Source: Sphingobacteruim zhuxiongii
Lineage (GTDB): Bacteria > Bacteroidota > Bacteroidia > Sphingobacteriales > Sphingobacteriaceae
DNA length: 64,000 nt
Reading direction: 5' to 3'
NCBI RefSeq assembly: GCF_009557615.1
Contig: NZ_CP045652.1
Location: 3,534,001-3,598,000, forward strand
The position numbers were made by a program, and so were the translations under genes. Numbering within the stretch: position 1 is the first letter of the stretch; each line of letters starts with the position of its first letter. This document shows, one piece after another, positions 36,312 to 46,695 of the stretch. Under the pieces are notes generated by a model that searched no databases, was not told the DNA's origin, and saw only the letters and a list, made by a program, of their open reading frames with translations.

Positions 36312-36693
36312 ATTATATCTATTTTAAATTGACCAGACTGTTGAATGACATGTTTTTGATCATCTTAGACATGACTAGATCGTCTAGCGTTAATTACTTA
36401 GTGAACTGACTAAACAAATATGTAGCGTAAATTGTTTAGCAGCGTCGCTCATTAGTTAAGTGAAACATTCTGAACGTTTTCCAATACGAAATTACTAATT
36501 ATTAGCGCTTGAAATAAAACCTATCTAAGTCGATTATAAACGTATATTGTCCGAGTTATAGGGATATAACCGCCACTTTTTAATAAAATGAGAATAGAAC
36601 CAGCAATTTTAGCAAAGTCCATCAAATATTTGCCAATAAAAAAAACGGATAGCTTAAGTCGCTATCCGTTTTCTAAATTATATGTGCTTTAAA
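36312..36693. other. 382-bp spacer between the SOD gene and pruA
   Basis: No gene seen. An inverted repeat CTAAACAA (36410-36417) and TTGTTTAG (36432-36439) lies about 100 bp before pruA and could be an operator. The left end holds the SOD-side terminator (36637-36672, counted from the SOD stop). No TAnnTTTG box was found for pruA. Confidence 0.45.
36637..36672 (-). terminator. Intrinsic terminator after the SOD gene
   Basis: Nine-pair stem ACGGATAGC/GCTATCCGT, loop TTAAGTC; on the minus strand a long T tract follows. Confidence 0.88.
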
Positions 36694-37302
36694 TTACTTT
36701 GCAGCGCTATAACGTTCAGCAACTGCATCCCAGTTAATCACATTGAAAATTGCATCAAGGTATGCTGGGCGCTTATTTTGGTATTTTAAATAATACGCAT
36801 GTTCCCATACATCAATACCTAAGATCGGTGTTCCTTTTACTTCAGCAACATCCATAAGTGGGTTATCTTGATTTGGAGTTGAAGTAACTGCTAATTTACC
36901 ATCGGCAGTAACGATTAACCAAGACCATCCTGACCCGAAACGAGTAGCACCAGCTTCTTGCAATTTCTTCTTAAGCTCATCAAATGAACCAAAAGTATCA
37001 TTAATTGCAGTCGCTAATTCGCCAGTAGGTTCACCACCTTTGTTAGGTCCTAAAACAGTCCAAAACAATTGGTGATTGAAGTGACCTCCACCATTATTGC
37101 GTACTGCTGCAGGATATTTGCTAATATTTTTGATAATGTCTTCTAGAGAAGCATTCTCAGCATCAGTACCGGCAATAGCTTTGTTCAAATTGTCTACGTA
37201 AGCTTGATGATGGCGATCGTGGTGAATCTCCATTGTATCTTTGTCAATATGTGGTTCTAATGCGTCTGCTGCGTATGGTAACGCCTCTAATTGAAATGCC
37301 AT
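36694..37302 (-). CDS. sodA: Superoxide dismutase, Mn/Fe family
   Basis: Cytosolic superoxide dismutase of 202 residues. Metal ligands His27, His77 (HFNHQLFW), Asp164 and His168 ([15 protein letters not shown]) are all present. Gln145 in [10 protein letters not shown] is the outer-sphere residue position used by manganese enzymes, so a Mn or cambialistic enzyme is favoured over Fe. Monocistronic with a good terminator. No signal peptide. Confidence 0.95.
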   Translation of the reverse strand: MAFQLEALPYAADALEPHIDKDTMEIHHDRHHQAYVDNLNKAIAGTDAENASLEDIIKNISKYPAAVRNNGGGHFNHQLFWTVLGPNKGGEPTGELATAINDTFGSFDELKKKLQEAGATRFGSGWSWLIVTADGKLAVTSTPNQDNPLMDVAEVKGTPILGIDVWEHAYYLKYQNKRPAYLDAIFNVINWDAVAERYSAAK

Positions 37303-37405
37303 AATTTTATTATTTAATGAATGTTATGTTGTTCTAAGTATTATACGAATATAAAACAAAAAGGTCGAAGTATAGTTTGATTATACCTTAATTTTCTAGG
37401 CAAAA

Positions 37406-37882
37406 CTAGCGTTTATTACGAAAAAAAGACTTTATTAGATTTGCACACTCTTCTTCAAGCACCCCAGATTGCACGATAGTCTTCGGGTGAATGATTTTAT
37501 CATGAATACTAGCATATCCACGTTTTTCATCTCGAGCTCCATAAACAATTCGGCTAATCTGCGTCCAATAGGATGCGCCAGCGCACATTACACAGGGCTC
37601 AACAGTTACATATAAGGTGCAATCTTTCAAATACTTGCCGCCTAAGAAATTAGCTGCGGCAGTAAATGCCTGCATTTCCGCATGTGCAGTCACATCGTTC
37701 AGTCGCTCAGTCAAATTGTAGCCTTTTCCAATAATTTTCCCGCCGGCAACAATAATAGCACCAATTGGAACCTCTTGTTCATCGTAGGCTTGATGGGCTA
37801 ATTTCAACGCCTCACGCATATATAACTCATCTGAATTTGCTGGGCTTAAATTCAGATCCTCTTCAAAATTATAAACTCTCAT
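37406..37882 (-). CDS. tadA: TadA-like nucleoside/tRNA adenosine deaminase
   Basis: Zinc deaminase of 158 residues, most likely the tRNA adenosine-34 deaminase that makes inosine at the wobble position. Zinc ligands and catalytic Glu are clear: His67 and Glu69 in HAEMQAF, Cys97 and Cys100 in EPCVMCAGA. MREALKLAHQAYDEQEVPIGAIIV is the family N-terminus. A guanine-deaminase-like role is an alternative. Last gene of a three-gene operon; its ATG overlaps the csaA stop. Confidence 0.87.
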   Translation of the reverse strand: MRVYNFEEDLNLSPANSDELYMREALKLAHQAYDEQEVPIGAIIVAGGKIIGKGYNLTERLNDVTAHAEMQAFTAAANFLGGKYLKDCTLYVTVEPCVMCAGASYWTQISRIVYGARDEKRGYASIHDKIIHPKTIVQSGVLEEECANLIKSFFRNKR

Positions 37883-38226
37883 TATTTTAGTTTGGAACCA
37901 TTGGGGACATGACGTTCAACCGTCGTCAAGATAATATCGCCGTTTGCATCTTCAAATCCAGTGACTAAGCACTCTGACATAAAATTAGCGATTTGCTTTC
38001 TCGGAAAATTAACAACTGCAACGACTTGCTTACCGACTAAATCAGACTTCGAATAGTGGACTGTAATTTGGGCACTGGATTTCAATACACCGAGTTCATC
38101 GCCAAAATCAATTGTTAATTGATAGGCAGGGCGTCTTGCTTTCGGAAAATCCTCTACGGCTAATACAGTCCCTACACGCAAATCAACTTTCTCAAAATCT
38201 CCCCAACTAATCAACTCCTCAACCAT
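37882..38226 (-). CDS. csaA: CsaA-type tRNA-binding domain protein
   Basis: A 114-residue stand-alone tRNA-binding (OB-fold) domain, the CsaA family, proposed as an export-related chaperone and structure-specific tRNA binder. FEKVDLRVGTVLAVEDFPKARRPAYQLTIDFG, VVNFPRKQIANFMSE and GFEDANGDIILTTVE follow the family. The stop overlaps the tadA-like start by one base, and the csbD-like gene ends one base upstream, so these genes are translationally coupled. Pairing with a tRNA deaminase suggests a tRNA-linked job. Confidence 0.9.
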   Translation of the reverse strand: MVEELISWGDFEKVDLRVGTVLAVEDFPKARRPAYQLTIDFGDELGVLKSSAQITVHYSKSDLVGKQVVAVVNFPRKQIANFMSECLVTGFEDANGDIILTTVERHVPNGSKLK

Positions 38227-38227
38227 G

Positions 38228-38443
38228 TTACAAACTATTAGAGCTTAGATCGGACATTTCTTTAGATAACGTAAAAAGTACATAATCTACATTACGATGA
38301 AGTCTCTTCGCCAATCGCTGTAGTAATTCATCTTCCTGCCCTTCATGAAAGGTTAAATCCTCATCCGTTAAACGGTTGTATTTGCGTTGTAATTTTAGCT
38401 TTAAAACAGGCCAATCTTGTGCTTGAATCTTGAAATTAATCAT
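38228..38443 (-). CDS. Small CsbD-like protein
   Basis: A 71-residue acidic/basic helical protein. WPVLKLKLQRKYNRLTDEDLTFHEGQEDELLQRL fits the CsbD-family pattern (W..LK.KL...LTD.DL..G..DEL), a group of stress-induced proteins of unknown function. (For length I note the core lies at residues 11-45.) First gene of the operon with csaA and the tadA-like gene. ATG 38443 is the only plausible start. The match is by pattern; moderate confidence. Confidence 0.68.
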   Translation of the reverse strand: MINFKIQAQDWPVLKLKLQRKYNRLTDEDLTFHEGQEDELLQRLAKRLHRNVDYVLFTLSKEMSDLSSNSL

Positions 38444-38514
38444 GGATATATGCGCTTTATGGATAAAAAATTCTACTTTAGTGAATAGAAACAGTAAATA
38501 TATAAATTTTTAAC

Positions 38515-39102
38515 ATGAAAAAAATTATACTAGCATTTGCTGCACTATTTCTAATGGTGCAAGCTTCACAAGCACAGTTATTACCAAGTTTCAAACTCGG
38601 AGTAAAAGGTGCATTAAACTTTTCCAGCTTAAAATCGGAAGGCAAATGGTTAAACTCAGACACTAAAACTGGTTATCAATTAGGTGTTTGGGGCCGTGTT
38701 GGAATCGCTGGCTTCCATGTGCAGCCGGAATTATATTATTCACAAAAAACAGCTGGTTTTGATCCAGAAAGTGAATCTGAAAATGGAGAGGTAACATTAA
38801 AGAGCATGGACCTTCCTATCCTATTAGGAACAAGAATTGGTTTAGGCCCATTAGGTGTACGTCTTCAAGCGGGTCCTGTATTCTCTTTTGCGCAAGATGG
38901 TAAAGTTGATTTGAAATCAGCTACTGATTTTGAAAACTATAAAAAATCATCCACTGGAATTATTGGTGGTATCGGTGCAGATATTCGCAACATCACGATT
39001 GATTTGCGTTATGAACATGGTTTAAACAATGTTAGTACGAAGAGCGACCAAAATCAAAAGATCAGCATGTGGTCTATTGGTGTAGGTTATGCGTTCCTAT
39101 AA
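38515..39102 (+). CDS. Small outer-membrane beta-barrel protein (PorT-like family)
   Basis: A 195-residue exported protein with a signal peptide (AFAALFLMVQASQAQ, cleavage near 20) and a run of alternating amphipathic strands: FKLGVKGALNFSSL, YQLGVWGRVGIAGFHVQPELYYSQKT, LPILLGTRIGLGPLGVRLQAGP, TIDLRYEHGL and a final IGVGYAFL with a terminal aromatic-leucine. This is the eight-stranded outer-membrane barrel type common in Bacteroidota. Function unknown. Monocistronic with terminator at 39124. Confidence 0.85.
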   Translation: MKKIILAFAALFLMVQASQAQLLPSFKLGVKGALNFSSLKSEGKWLNSDTKTGYQLGVWGRVGIAGFHVQPELYYSQKTAGFDPESESENGEVTLKSMDLPILLGTRIGLGPLGVRLQAGPVFSFAQDGKVDLKSATDFENYKKSSTGIIGGIGADIRNITIDLRYEHGLNNVSTKSDQNQKISMWSIGVGYAFL

Positions 39103-39123
39103 CAGCAACAATATGAAAAGATT

Positions 39124-39159
39124 AGGCTCGATTGAATAACATTCGAGCCTTTCTTTTTT
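39124..39159 (+). terminator. Intrinsic terminator after the beta-barrel gene
   Basis: Eight-pair stem AGGCTCGA/TCGAGCCT, loop of eleven bases, followed by TTCTTTTTT. Confidence 0.82.
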
Positions 39160-39231
39160 ACAATTAGATTAGAAACGTTCTAAATTAGTCCTTTTTTGAA
39201 CATAATTCTCATAAAATTGTCACCAAATAGA

Positions 39232-39239
39232 TAGATTTG
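39232..39239 (+). promoter_or_regulatory. -7 promoter box for sdhCAB
   Basis: TAGATTTG lies 28 bp before the sdhC ATG and just after the preceding terminator. The -33 element is not clear. Confidence 0.4.
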
Positions 39240-39266
39240 CGGAACTAAATTAAATTCATAGTAATA

Positions 39267-40046
39267 ATGAGTAAATCAAAGCCAGTATTAACATCTTCAC
39301 TAGGGAAGAAACTAATCATGAGCTTGACAGGATTGTTCTTATGTGCCTTCTTGATTGTTCATTTGATTGGTAATTTACAGCTCTTTAAAGATGATGCGGG
39401 GTATGCGTTCAACAACTACGCCTATTTCATGACCCATTTTACACCTATTAAGGTCGTATCTTACTTACTTTACGCTTCTATCATTATCCATGCCGTTTAT
39501 GCTTTAGTATTAAGTACTAAAAATAAAGCAGCAAGACCTATTGGTTACAACCAATATGATGGGAAAGCAAGTAGCGCGTGGAATTCACGTAACATGGGGA
39601 TTTTAGGTACTGTATTATTAGTTTTCATTGTCACACACATGCAAAACTTCTGGTATCAGTACAAGTTTGGTTCTACTCCTTACGTAGAATACCATACTGA
39701 ACTAGCAACAGGAAACCAAGAAATCATCTCTCTAGATGAAATTCCTGCTGATTACGACGGGTATAAACTAATTGAGAGTAACGGTATTGAAACTGTTAAA
39801 TCAAAAGATTTATACAGACAAGTTTCCGTAGCATTTCAAAATCCTTTGTTAGTAGGATTGTACCTATTAGGTATGGCAGCATTGTCATTCCACCTAATTC
39901 ATGGTTTCCAATCAGCTTTCCAAACTGTTGGTTTTAATCACAGACGTTATGTAGGTATCGTTCGATGGATTGGAATTTGGATATTCGGTATCATTATTCC
40001 GATTGCCTTCGCTGCAATGCCGTTGTATTTTTATTTTGTTAAATAG
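39267..40046 (+). CDS. sdhC: Succinate dehydrogenase cytochrome b558 subunit
   Basis: Membrane anchor of complex II, 259 residues, five hydrophobic helices, single-polypeptide b558 type as in Bacillus and Bacteroidota, which reduces menaquinone. Histidines suited to haem ligation lie in helices: LIVHLIGNLQL, ASIIIHAVYA, VTHMQNFW and FHLIHGFQSAFQTVGFNHRRY. First gene of sdhCAB; sdhA starts 50 bp downstream. Upstream is a TAGATTTG box. Confidence 0.93.
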   Translation: MSKSKPVLTSSLGKKLIMSLTGLFLCAFLIVHLIGNLQLFKDDAGYAFNNYAYFMTHFTPIKVVSYLLYASIIIHAVYALVLSTKNKAARPIGYNQYDGKASSAWNSRNMGILGTVLLVFIVTHMQNFWYQYKFGSTPYVEYHTELATGNQEIISLDEIPADYDGYKLIESNGIETVKSKDLYRQVSVAFQNPLLVGLYLLGMAALSFHLIHGFQSAFQTVGFNHRRYVGIVRWIGIWIFGIIIPIAFAAMPLYFYFVK

Positions 40047-40096
40047 GTTATTTACAGATTAAAGCGTCAGCTAAATCTACTAAATAAAAAAAGGAT

Positions 40097-42031
40097 ATGT
40101 TAGATTCAAAAGTACCTGCGGGCCCACTGGCCCTTAAATGGTCAAAACATAAATTTGATATGAAGCTGGTTAACCCAGCCAACAAACGTAAATTCACAGT
40201 TATCGTTGTTGGTACAGGTCTAGCCGGTGCATCTGCCGCAGCATCCCTAGCAGAATTAGGTTACAATGTAAAAACTTTCTGTTATCAAGATTCTCCACGT
40301 CGTGCGCACTCTATCGCTGCACAAGGGGGTATCAATGCTGCAAAAAACTATCAAAACGACGGTGACTCAGTATACCGTTTATTTTACGACACCATTAAAG
40401 GTGGTGACTACCGTGCTCGTGAGGCAAACGTTTACCGTTTAGCTGAAGTATCGGTAAATATTATCGATCAATGTGTTGCTCAAGGTGTTCCATTTGCTCG
40501 TGAATATGGAGGTTTATTGGATAACCGCTCTTTCGGTGGTGCTCAAGTATCTCGTACGTTCTACGCACGTGGTCAAACTGGACAACAATTATTATTAGGT
40601 GCTTATTCTGCACTTAATCGTCAAATTCAAAAAGGAAAAGTACAATCCTATACGCGTCATGAAATGCTAGATATCGTGAAGATTGACGGCGAAGCACGCG
40701 GTATTATTACACGTGACTTAGTATCAGGTAAAGTTGAAGCACATGAAGGACACGCTGTATTATTGTGTACAGGTGGATACGGAAACGTGTTTTTCTTATC
40801 TACTAACGCAATGGGATGTAATGTAACGGCAGCATGGAGAGCACACAAACGTGGTGCATTCTTTGCGAACCCTTGTTATACTCAAATCCACCCTACTTGT
40901 ATCCCAGTTACTGGTGACCACCAATCAAAATTAACTTTGATGTCGGAGTCATTACGTAATGACGGTCGTGTATGGGTTCCTAAAACTATTGAATTAGCAG
41001 AGAAATTACGTAAAGGCGAAATGAAGCCTAAAGACATCAAAGAAGATGATCGTGATTACTTCCTAGAAAGAAAATACCCATCATTCGGTAACTTAGTTCC
41101 TCGTGACGTTGCTTCGCGTAACGCAAAGGAAATGGTAGATGAAGGTCGTGGTGTTGGTAAATCAGGAGTTGCTGTATTCTTAGATTTCGCAGAAGCGATT
41201 CAACGTTTAGGAAAAGATACAGTAGAAGCGAAATACGGTAACTTGTTCGATATGTATTATCAGATTACTGATGAGAACCCATATGAGCAACCAATGCGTA
41301 TATATCCAGCAGTTCACTACACAATGGGTGGTGTATGGGTTGATTACAACTTGATGACTACTGTACCTGGCTTATACTGTTTAGGTGAGGCAAACTTCTC
41401 TGATCACGGTGCTAACCGTCTTGGTGCATCTGCATTAATGCAAGGTCTTTCTGATGGTTACTTCGTAATTCCATTCACTGTTGGAGATTACTTAGCAAAA
41501 ATCGGAAACTTTAAACCTGTTGACAAAAACCATCCTGCTTTCGAGGAAACTCGCAAAGAAGTAGAAGGAAAGATCAACAAGTTATTATCTTTAAGAGGTT
41601 CTAAAACTGTCGATGATATCCACAAAAAGTTAGGTCACATTATGTGGGAATACTGTGGTATGGCTCGTACAGCAGAAGGCTTGACAAAAGCAAAAGGCTT
41701 AATTCAAGAATTACGTAAGGAATTCTGGTCGGACGCTTGTGTATTAGGCGAGAATGAAGAACTTAACATGTCATTAGAAAAAGCAGGTCGTGTTGCTGAC
41801 TTCCTAGAATTAGGGGAGTTAATGGTAGATGATGCTTTAAATCGTAATGAATCATGTGGAGGTCACTTCCGTCTGGAATCGCAAACTGAAGAAGGAGAAG
41901 CAAAACGTGATGACGATCATTATGCATACGTAGCTGCTTGGGAATACAATGGTGATAACCAACCAGAGACTCTACACAAAGAAGAGTTAGTATTCGAAAA
42001 CGTGAAGTTAACACAAAGAAGTTATAAATAA
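40097..42031 (+). CDS. sdhA: Succinate dehydrogenase/fumarate reductase flavoprotein subunit
   Basis: Catalytic subunit of 644 residues with covalently bound FAD. Seen: the FAD-binding [17 protein letters not shown] near residue 38, the [12 protein letters not shown] segment whose histidine is the usual FAD attachment site, the active-site [12 protein letters not shown] region, and [19 protein letters not shown]. The C-terminus is the usual Fum_red_C domain. Converts succinate to fumarate in the TCA cycle. Codon use is strongly biased (GGT, CGT, TTA), consistent with high expression. Confidence 0.97.
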   Translation: MLDSKVPAGPLALKWSKHKFDMKLVNPANKRKFTVIVVGTGLAGASAAASLAELGYNVKTFCYQDSPRRAHSIAAQGGINAAKNYQNDGDSVYRLFYDTIKGGDYRAREANVYRLAEVSVNIIDQCVAQGVPFAREYGGLLDNRSFGGAQVSRTFYARGQTGQQLLLGAYSALNRQIQKGKVQSYTRHEMLDIVKIDGEARGIITRDLVSGKVEAHEGHAVLLCTGGYGNVFFLSTNAMGCNVTAAWRAHKRGAFFANPCYTQIHPTCIPVTGDHQSKLTLMSESLRNDGRVWVPKTIELAEKLRKGEMKPKDIKEDDRDYFLERKYPSFGNLVPRDVASRNAKEMVDEGRGVGKSGVAVFLDFAEAIQRLGKDTVEAKYGNLFDMYYQITDENPYEQPMRIYPAVHYTMGGVWVDYNLMTTVPGLYCLGEANFSDHGANRLGASALMQGLSDGYFVIPFTVGDYLAKIGNFKPVDKNHPAFEETRKEVEGKINKLLSLRGSKTVDDIHKKLGHIMWEYCGMARTAEGLTKAKGLIQELRKEFWSDACVLGENEELNMSLEKAGRVADFLELGELMVDDALNRNESCGGHFRLESQTEEGEAKRDDDHYAYVAAWEYNGDNQPETLHKEELVFENVKLTQRSYK

Positions 42032-42073
42032 CAGAAGGCTAGCAATAGCCTTTTGATACTCAATATTACAATT

Positions 42074-42847
42074 ATGAGTGGACATATGAATTTAACGCTA
42101 AAAGTTTGGCGTCAAAAAAATATAAACGACAAGGGACAATTCGTGACTTATCAAGCAAAGGATATTGCTGACGATATGTCGTTCCTTGAAATGCTTGATG
42201 TCGTAAATGAAGATTTAACTCGTAAAGGTGAAGATCCAATTTACTTCGATCACGATTGCCGTGAAGGTATCTGTGGTATGTGTTCATTAGTTATCAATGG
42301 TCGCCCCCACGGTCCTAAATATGGTATTACTACGTGTCAATTACACATGCGTTCATTCCATGATGGTCAAACGATCGTTATTGAACCATGGCGTGCATCC
42401 GCTTTCCCTGTATTGAAGGATTTAGCGGTAGATAGAACTGCATTTGACCGTATTCAACAAGCTGGTGGATATGTAAATATCAACACTGGTGGTGTTCCTG
42501 ATGCGAATACAATTCCTATTCCAAAACGCGTTGCTGATGAGGCTTTCGAATCGGCTACATGTATCGGTTGTGGAGCATGTGTGGCAGCATGTAAAAATGC
42601 TTCTGCGATGTTATTCGTTTCTGCGAAGATCTCTCAATTTGCATTACTTCCACAAGGTCAAACAGAGCGTTACGAACGTGCGCAAGCAATGGTTGATCAA
42701 ATGGATGCAGAAGGTTTCGGTAACTGTACAAATACAGGAGCTTGTGAAGCTGAATGTCCTAAAGGAATTAAATTGACAAATATTGCTAGAATGAATCGTG
42801 AATACTTTACTGCGAAATTCTTCCGTCAAGAAGATATCCACGCATAA
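42074..42847 (+). CDS. sdhB: Succinate dehydrogenase/fumarate reductase iron-sulfur subunit
   Basis: Electron-transfer subunit of 257 residues. Cluster ligands are intact: [2Fe-2S] in [18 protein letters not shown], [4Fe-4S] in [11 protein letters not shown], and the C-terminal [3Fe-4S]/[4Fe-4S] segment [18 protein letters not shown] 42074 is used; an in-frame TTG at 42053 would add seven residues of no family character. Last gene of sdhCAB with a strong terminator. Confidence 0.96.
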   Translation: MSGHMNLTLKVWRQKNINDKGQFVTYQAKDIADDMSFLEMLDVVNEDLTRKGEDPIYFDHDCREGICGMCSLVINGRPHGPKYGITTCQLHMRSFHDGQTIVIEPWRASAFPVLKDLAVDRTAFDRIQQAGGYVNINTGGVPDANTIPIPKRVADEAFESATCIGCGACVAACKNASAMLFVSAKISQFALLPQGQTERYERAQAMVDQMDAEGFGNCTNTGACEAECPKGIKLTNIARMNREYFTAKFFRQEDIHA

Positions 42848-42866
42848 GGAATCATCAATCTTAATA

Positions 42867-42905
42867 AAGTCCTCGCAAAGTTTATTTGCGAGGACTTTTT
42901 TTTTA
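42867..42905 (+). terminator. Intrinsic terminator after sdhB
   Basis: Perfect thirteen-pair stem AAGTCCTCGCAAA/TTTGCGAGGACTT, loop GTTTA, then about nine T. Confidence 0.93.
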
Positions 42906-42933
42906 TATTTACTGTTAATAATCAAATTTTTTA

Positions 42934-45900
42934 ATGGGTAATAGGATACGAATTCTTCTACTGATTCTAACAGTTTTATTCTTAACGACGGCAATTACGA
43001 TAAATAATATCGTCACTAAAGAAGATATGTTAGAATTGGATACGCGTACCTTGTCCAATAATCTACATAAATCGGAGCATCTGGTCGATGAGTATTTTGC
43101 AGACTCTGCAATGATGAAGGCCTTTCAAAATGTAGAGCTCTACCCTACTCAAGTACTTGATGTCACAAAAAAGATCGGAGCAAAAGACCGTATCTTCTTC
43201 TTTGTGTACAAAAATCATCAACCAATCTTCTGGAGTACCAATCTTTTCGTCCCGGTAAATGACTTAGGTTTTCAGTCCGACGTTAATTATATAAAAGAAG
43301 ATAATCGGCATCTAGTCGTAAAGAAGAAAGCATTATCGAATAACAGCTCTTTATTAGCCATTATACCTATTAAGGCTGATTTTCCATTTACAAACCAATA
43401 TCTGGAAAATATATTCAATGTAACATTACTATCCTCGGAAAACTTATCAATAGCAAATTATACGGATACTGAGAATATCAAAAACATCTACAGCAATAAC
43501 GGGTCATATCTATTTTCGGTCAAGCTAAGTGAAGGGAAACACGACAATATTTTCATAAATATTCAATTCCTATGCTGGATATTTGCCTCACTCTGCTTCC
43601 TGATATTTGTACATAACATTTGCTATATGACAGCGAAGAATGGCAGGCCATGGCCGTCCATTGCTTTCTTCGCCCTCATACTTGTGCTAACCCGGTATGT
43701 TGATTTAAAAACAAATTGGTTAGCCGCTCAATCCAGTTTGGGGCTATTTAATCCAAAATATTACGCTTTTAGCCCAATCCTTCCAAATCTATGGGCATTC
43801 CTAATGACCACTTTCTTTGTTGTATGGTTTGTGTTCTATCTCCGATCGGTGATCGGTTTCCTCAAGTTTCCGGAAAGTTGGACGAAAACTAGTGTAGCAA
43901 CTCTTGTATCATTAGGAGCGATATTGAGTATCTACTTTGTTAGTAACCTTTTATTTTACCACCTATCAACGCTAATAACCAATAGTTCTCAAGTTAGTCT
44001 TGATTTCACGCAACTACTATCATTCGACACGTATAGCTGGATTAATACCTTGATCTTCTGTATCAACATGGTTATCCTGCTCTATTTCATTGACACCATT
44101 GTCGGAGTTCTCAAAAATATATTACCTAATTCGACCTCATTCCTTAATCTTCAATTAATAGCCCTCGTTTCTGCAATTATCCTAAACGCTATTATTGTTG
44201 GAGAAAACACCTTCTTTAATATTTTTCTGGCTGGTGTAATTATGCTTCGTGCCTATAGCAATATGCGCATAAGCCTAAATTTCCCAACATTTGTATTGAC
44301 ACTTGTTTTTCTCGCGTTTATGGCGACGTCGGTTTATATGCGTAGTATTCATGATAAAGTGGAGCAAGAAATGAAAGTCACGCTTGGACAACTGGAAGCC
44401 GAAGACGACTTCAATGCACTCGCTCTCTTTGAAGATCTCGAGAAAGACATACTTAAAGACAAGCAACTTACCCAGCTATTTGCGATTAGTCTTCCGAATA
44501 CGCAAACCGATATTATTAATCAATATCTAAAAACACATTATTTTAGTGGATACCTTTCTAAATTCGAATTCAACAGCTATTATTTCTTTGACCAGAAACC
44601 GTTAGAAAAATATAATGGTGACAAAATTGAAGAATATAGAGAAAAGGTAATTAACAACTCTACAAAAGTTCCTCAGACCGAAAACTTTTACCGCGTAAGA
44701 AGCGATTTAGGAACACACGAATACTTCCTTCAAATCGAACTTCCTATTCTCTACAACGGCGAAGAAAAGCAAGTACAGATTTATTTAAACCTAAAGAATA
44801 AAGCGTTTAATGCATCTTTAAACTATCCTGTTATTCTCGCGGACAGCCGTTCAGAGTTTATTAATAAACATAAGCAGCAAGCATCTTCTTTTGCACTCTA
44901 TCGAGATGGCTATCTCGTTACCCAAAATGGATCTTTTACCTATCCAAATAGAGATGATAACTTTGCTAGTAAGATCGGACAATACAGTAACAATGAGAAT
45001 TACAACGGATATTTTCATGTTATATATCGACCAGATAACCATACAAGCCTGGTTGTCAGCACGCCACAATTAAACTTTTGGCAGTCAATCGCTATTTTCT
45101 CATTCCTATTTTTAAGCTTGTATACCTTCTTTTTGGTATTCAACTTCCTCCGCTATTTTGCGAGTACAGTAACACGTCGCTCGTTTAATTTTACGAGTAT
45201 TAAATATCACTTTAAGCTCTTAGTAAACCGAGTTCAATACAGTACACGAATTCAAACCATGATTATTGGAGTTGTTATCTTTGGTATTGTAGTCTCCGGA
45301 TTAATCACATTTGTTAGTATTAGCTATCAATTAGAGAAAGATTCTATAGAACGACGTCAAAAGTACATTTTGGATGTTGTTAATAAGATCGAAGGATTGA
45401 TGGAAGAATCTCCAAACTTAGATGAGAATCAATTCGACAATATACTTCAAAAACTATCCGAAACATCGGTCACCGATTTCAACCTATACGATAAGAACGG
45501 AAAACTACGGTTTACTTCTCAGCCTCGAATTTATGATATGGAGATAATCTCCACATACATCAATCCAACCGCCTTTAACAACTTAAATATTTTGAAGAAG
45601 ACTGACTTGTTCTTAAAAGAGAAACTAGTCAGATTCGAATATAACTCGAGTTTTGCGGCAATCCGTAATAACGACTATAACACCGTACTATTTTTAAATA
45701 TCCCCTACTTCACGACAGCGGAGCAAGAAAGTGCTAGCCAAAACTTGTTGTTAAATACCTTATTGAATATATATACCATAATTATCTTAGCATTTGGGTT
45801 CTTTACCGTATTAGTAGCCAACTCGATTACTAAACCGCTAAATCTAATTGGTAGAAAATTATCGGAGACAATCTTCAGCAATAAACCCAACGAACCACTA

Positions 45901-46695
45901 TATTGGGAGAGAGACGATGAAATCGGAGCTCTTATTAAAGAGTATAATTATATGATCGTCAAATTAGAAGATAATGCGAAGCAATTGATGAATGCTGAAC
46001 GGGAGTATGCATGGCGAGAGATGGCAAAACAAATCGCTCATGAAATTAAAAACCCGTTAACACCGATGAAGCTTGGTATTCAACAACTTTCTCGAAGTTA
46101 CAGGGAGGGCGATCCGCGCTTTGAAGAACGATTCTACAAATTTTCGAACTCCTTTATTGAACAAATTAATAGCTTATCGAAGATTGCAACGGAATTCTCA
46201 AACTTCGCTAAGCTTCCTGATACCAACTTGGCAAAGATCAACATCATTGAAAAGATCAACAAGTCCGCAAATGTATATCACAATACACATAACACATATA
46301 TCAAAGTAATCAATAATACCGACCAGGTAAACATCTATGTCTTGGGCGATAAAGATCAGTTGTTGAGAACCTTTAACAACCTGCTAAAAAACTCTATTGA
46401 AGCCTCTATTACGCGTAAAAAACACCTGATTAGCGTATTGGTAGATTATGCAGACGAGAAACACGTTCGAATACTTTTAAAAGATAACGGATTGGGTATT
46501 CCAAGCGATGTGATACCGAAAATCTTCCAACCGAACTTTACCACCAAAAGTTCAGGAACAGGTCTAGGATTAGCCTTTGTTAAGAAAACTGTAGAATCAA
46601 TGAAAGGCGATATTACTTTCAGCACTTTTGAAGGAATCGGAACAACATTTACGATTATACTTCCTCTTTACAATGAGGACATGCTTGACGCATAA
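42934..46695 (+). CDS. Very large NtrY-like membrane sensor histidine kinase
   Basis: A 1253-residue sensor kinase. One N-terminal membrane helix, an extracytoplasmic segment of about 30-205, a block of roughly seven hydrophobic segments at about 205-470, a second extracytoplasmic region about 470-715, a helix near 725, another near 780, a third sensor segment of about 800-950, a helix near 960 and a HAMP-like region to about 1020. The kinase core is intact: H-box His1036 in AHEIKNPLTPM, N-box NNLLKNSIEA, G1 DNGLGIP, F-box FQPNFTTK and G2 GTGLGLA. The H-box and HAMP are NtrY-like. No response regulator lies in the window. The signal is unknown; cell-envelope sensing is inferred from the layout. 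No terminator separates its stop from the next spacer. Confidence 0.88.
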   Translation: MGNRIRILLLILTVLFLTTAITINNIVTKEDMLELDTRTLSNNLHKSEHLVDEYFADSAMMKAFQNVELYPTQVLDVTKKIGAKDRIFFFVYKNHQPIFWSTNLFVPVNDLGFQSDVNYIKEDNRHLVVKKKALSNNSSLLAIIPIKADFPFTNQYLENIFNVTLLSSENLSIANYTDTENIKNIYSNNGSYLFSVKLSEGKHDNIFINIQFLCWIFASLCFLIFVHNICYMTAKNGRPWPSIAFFALILVLTRYVDLKTNWLAAQSSLGLFNPKYYAFSPILPNLWAFLMTTFFVVWFVFYLRSVIGFLKFPESWTKTSVATLVSLGAILSIYFVSNLLFYHLSTLITNSSQVSLDFTQLLSFDTYSWINTLIFCINMVILLYFIDTIVGVLKNILPNSTSFLNLQLIALVSAIILNAIIVGENTFFNIFLAGVIMLRAYSNMRISLNFPTFVLTLVFLAFMATSVYMRSIHDKVEQEMKVTLGQLEAEDDFNALALFEDLEKDILKDKQLTQLFAISLPNTQTDIINQYLKTHYFSGYLSKFEFNSYYFFDQKPLEKYNGDKIEEYREKVINNSTKVPQTENFYRVRSDLGTHEYFLQIELPILYNGEEKQVQIYLNLKNKAFNASLNYPVILADSRSEFINKHKQQASSFALYRDGYLVTQNGSFTYPNRDDNFASKIGQYSNNENYNGYFHVIYRPDNHTSLVVSTPQLNFWQSIAIFSFLFLSLYTFFLVFNFLRYFASTVTRRSFNFTSIKYHFKLLVNRVQYSTRIQTMIIGVVIFGIVVSGLITFVSISYQLEKDSIERRQKYILDVVNKIEGLMEESPNLDENQFDNILQKLSETSVTDFNLYDKNGKLRFTSQPRIYDMEIISTYINPTAFNNLNILKKTDLFLKEKLVRFEYNSSFAAIRNNDYNTVLFLNIPYFTTAEQESASQNLLLNTLLNIYTIIILAFGFFTVLVANSITKPLNLIGRKLSETIFSNKPNEPLYWERDDEIGALIKEYNYMIVKLEDNAKQLMNAEREYAWREMAKQIAHEIKNPLTPMKLGIQQLSRSYREGDPRFEERFYKFSNSFIEQINSLSKIATEFSNFAKLPDTNLAKINIIEKINKSANVYHNTHNTYIKVINNTDQVNIYVLGDKDQLLRTFNNLLKNSIEASITRKKHLISVLVDYADEKHVRILLKDNGLGIPSDVIPKIFQPNFTTKSSGTGLGLAFVKKTVESMKGDITFSTFEGIGTTFTIILPLYNEDMLDA

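Noticed and set aside
36410..36439. Inverted repeat CTAAACAA/TTGTTTAG before pruA as a regulator site
   Set aside because: Eight-base arms in AT-rich sequence are common; recorded in the spacer entry but too weak to be a separate finding.
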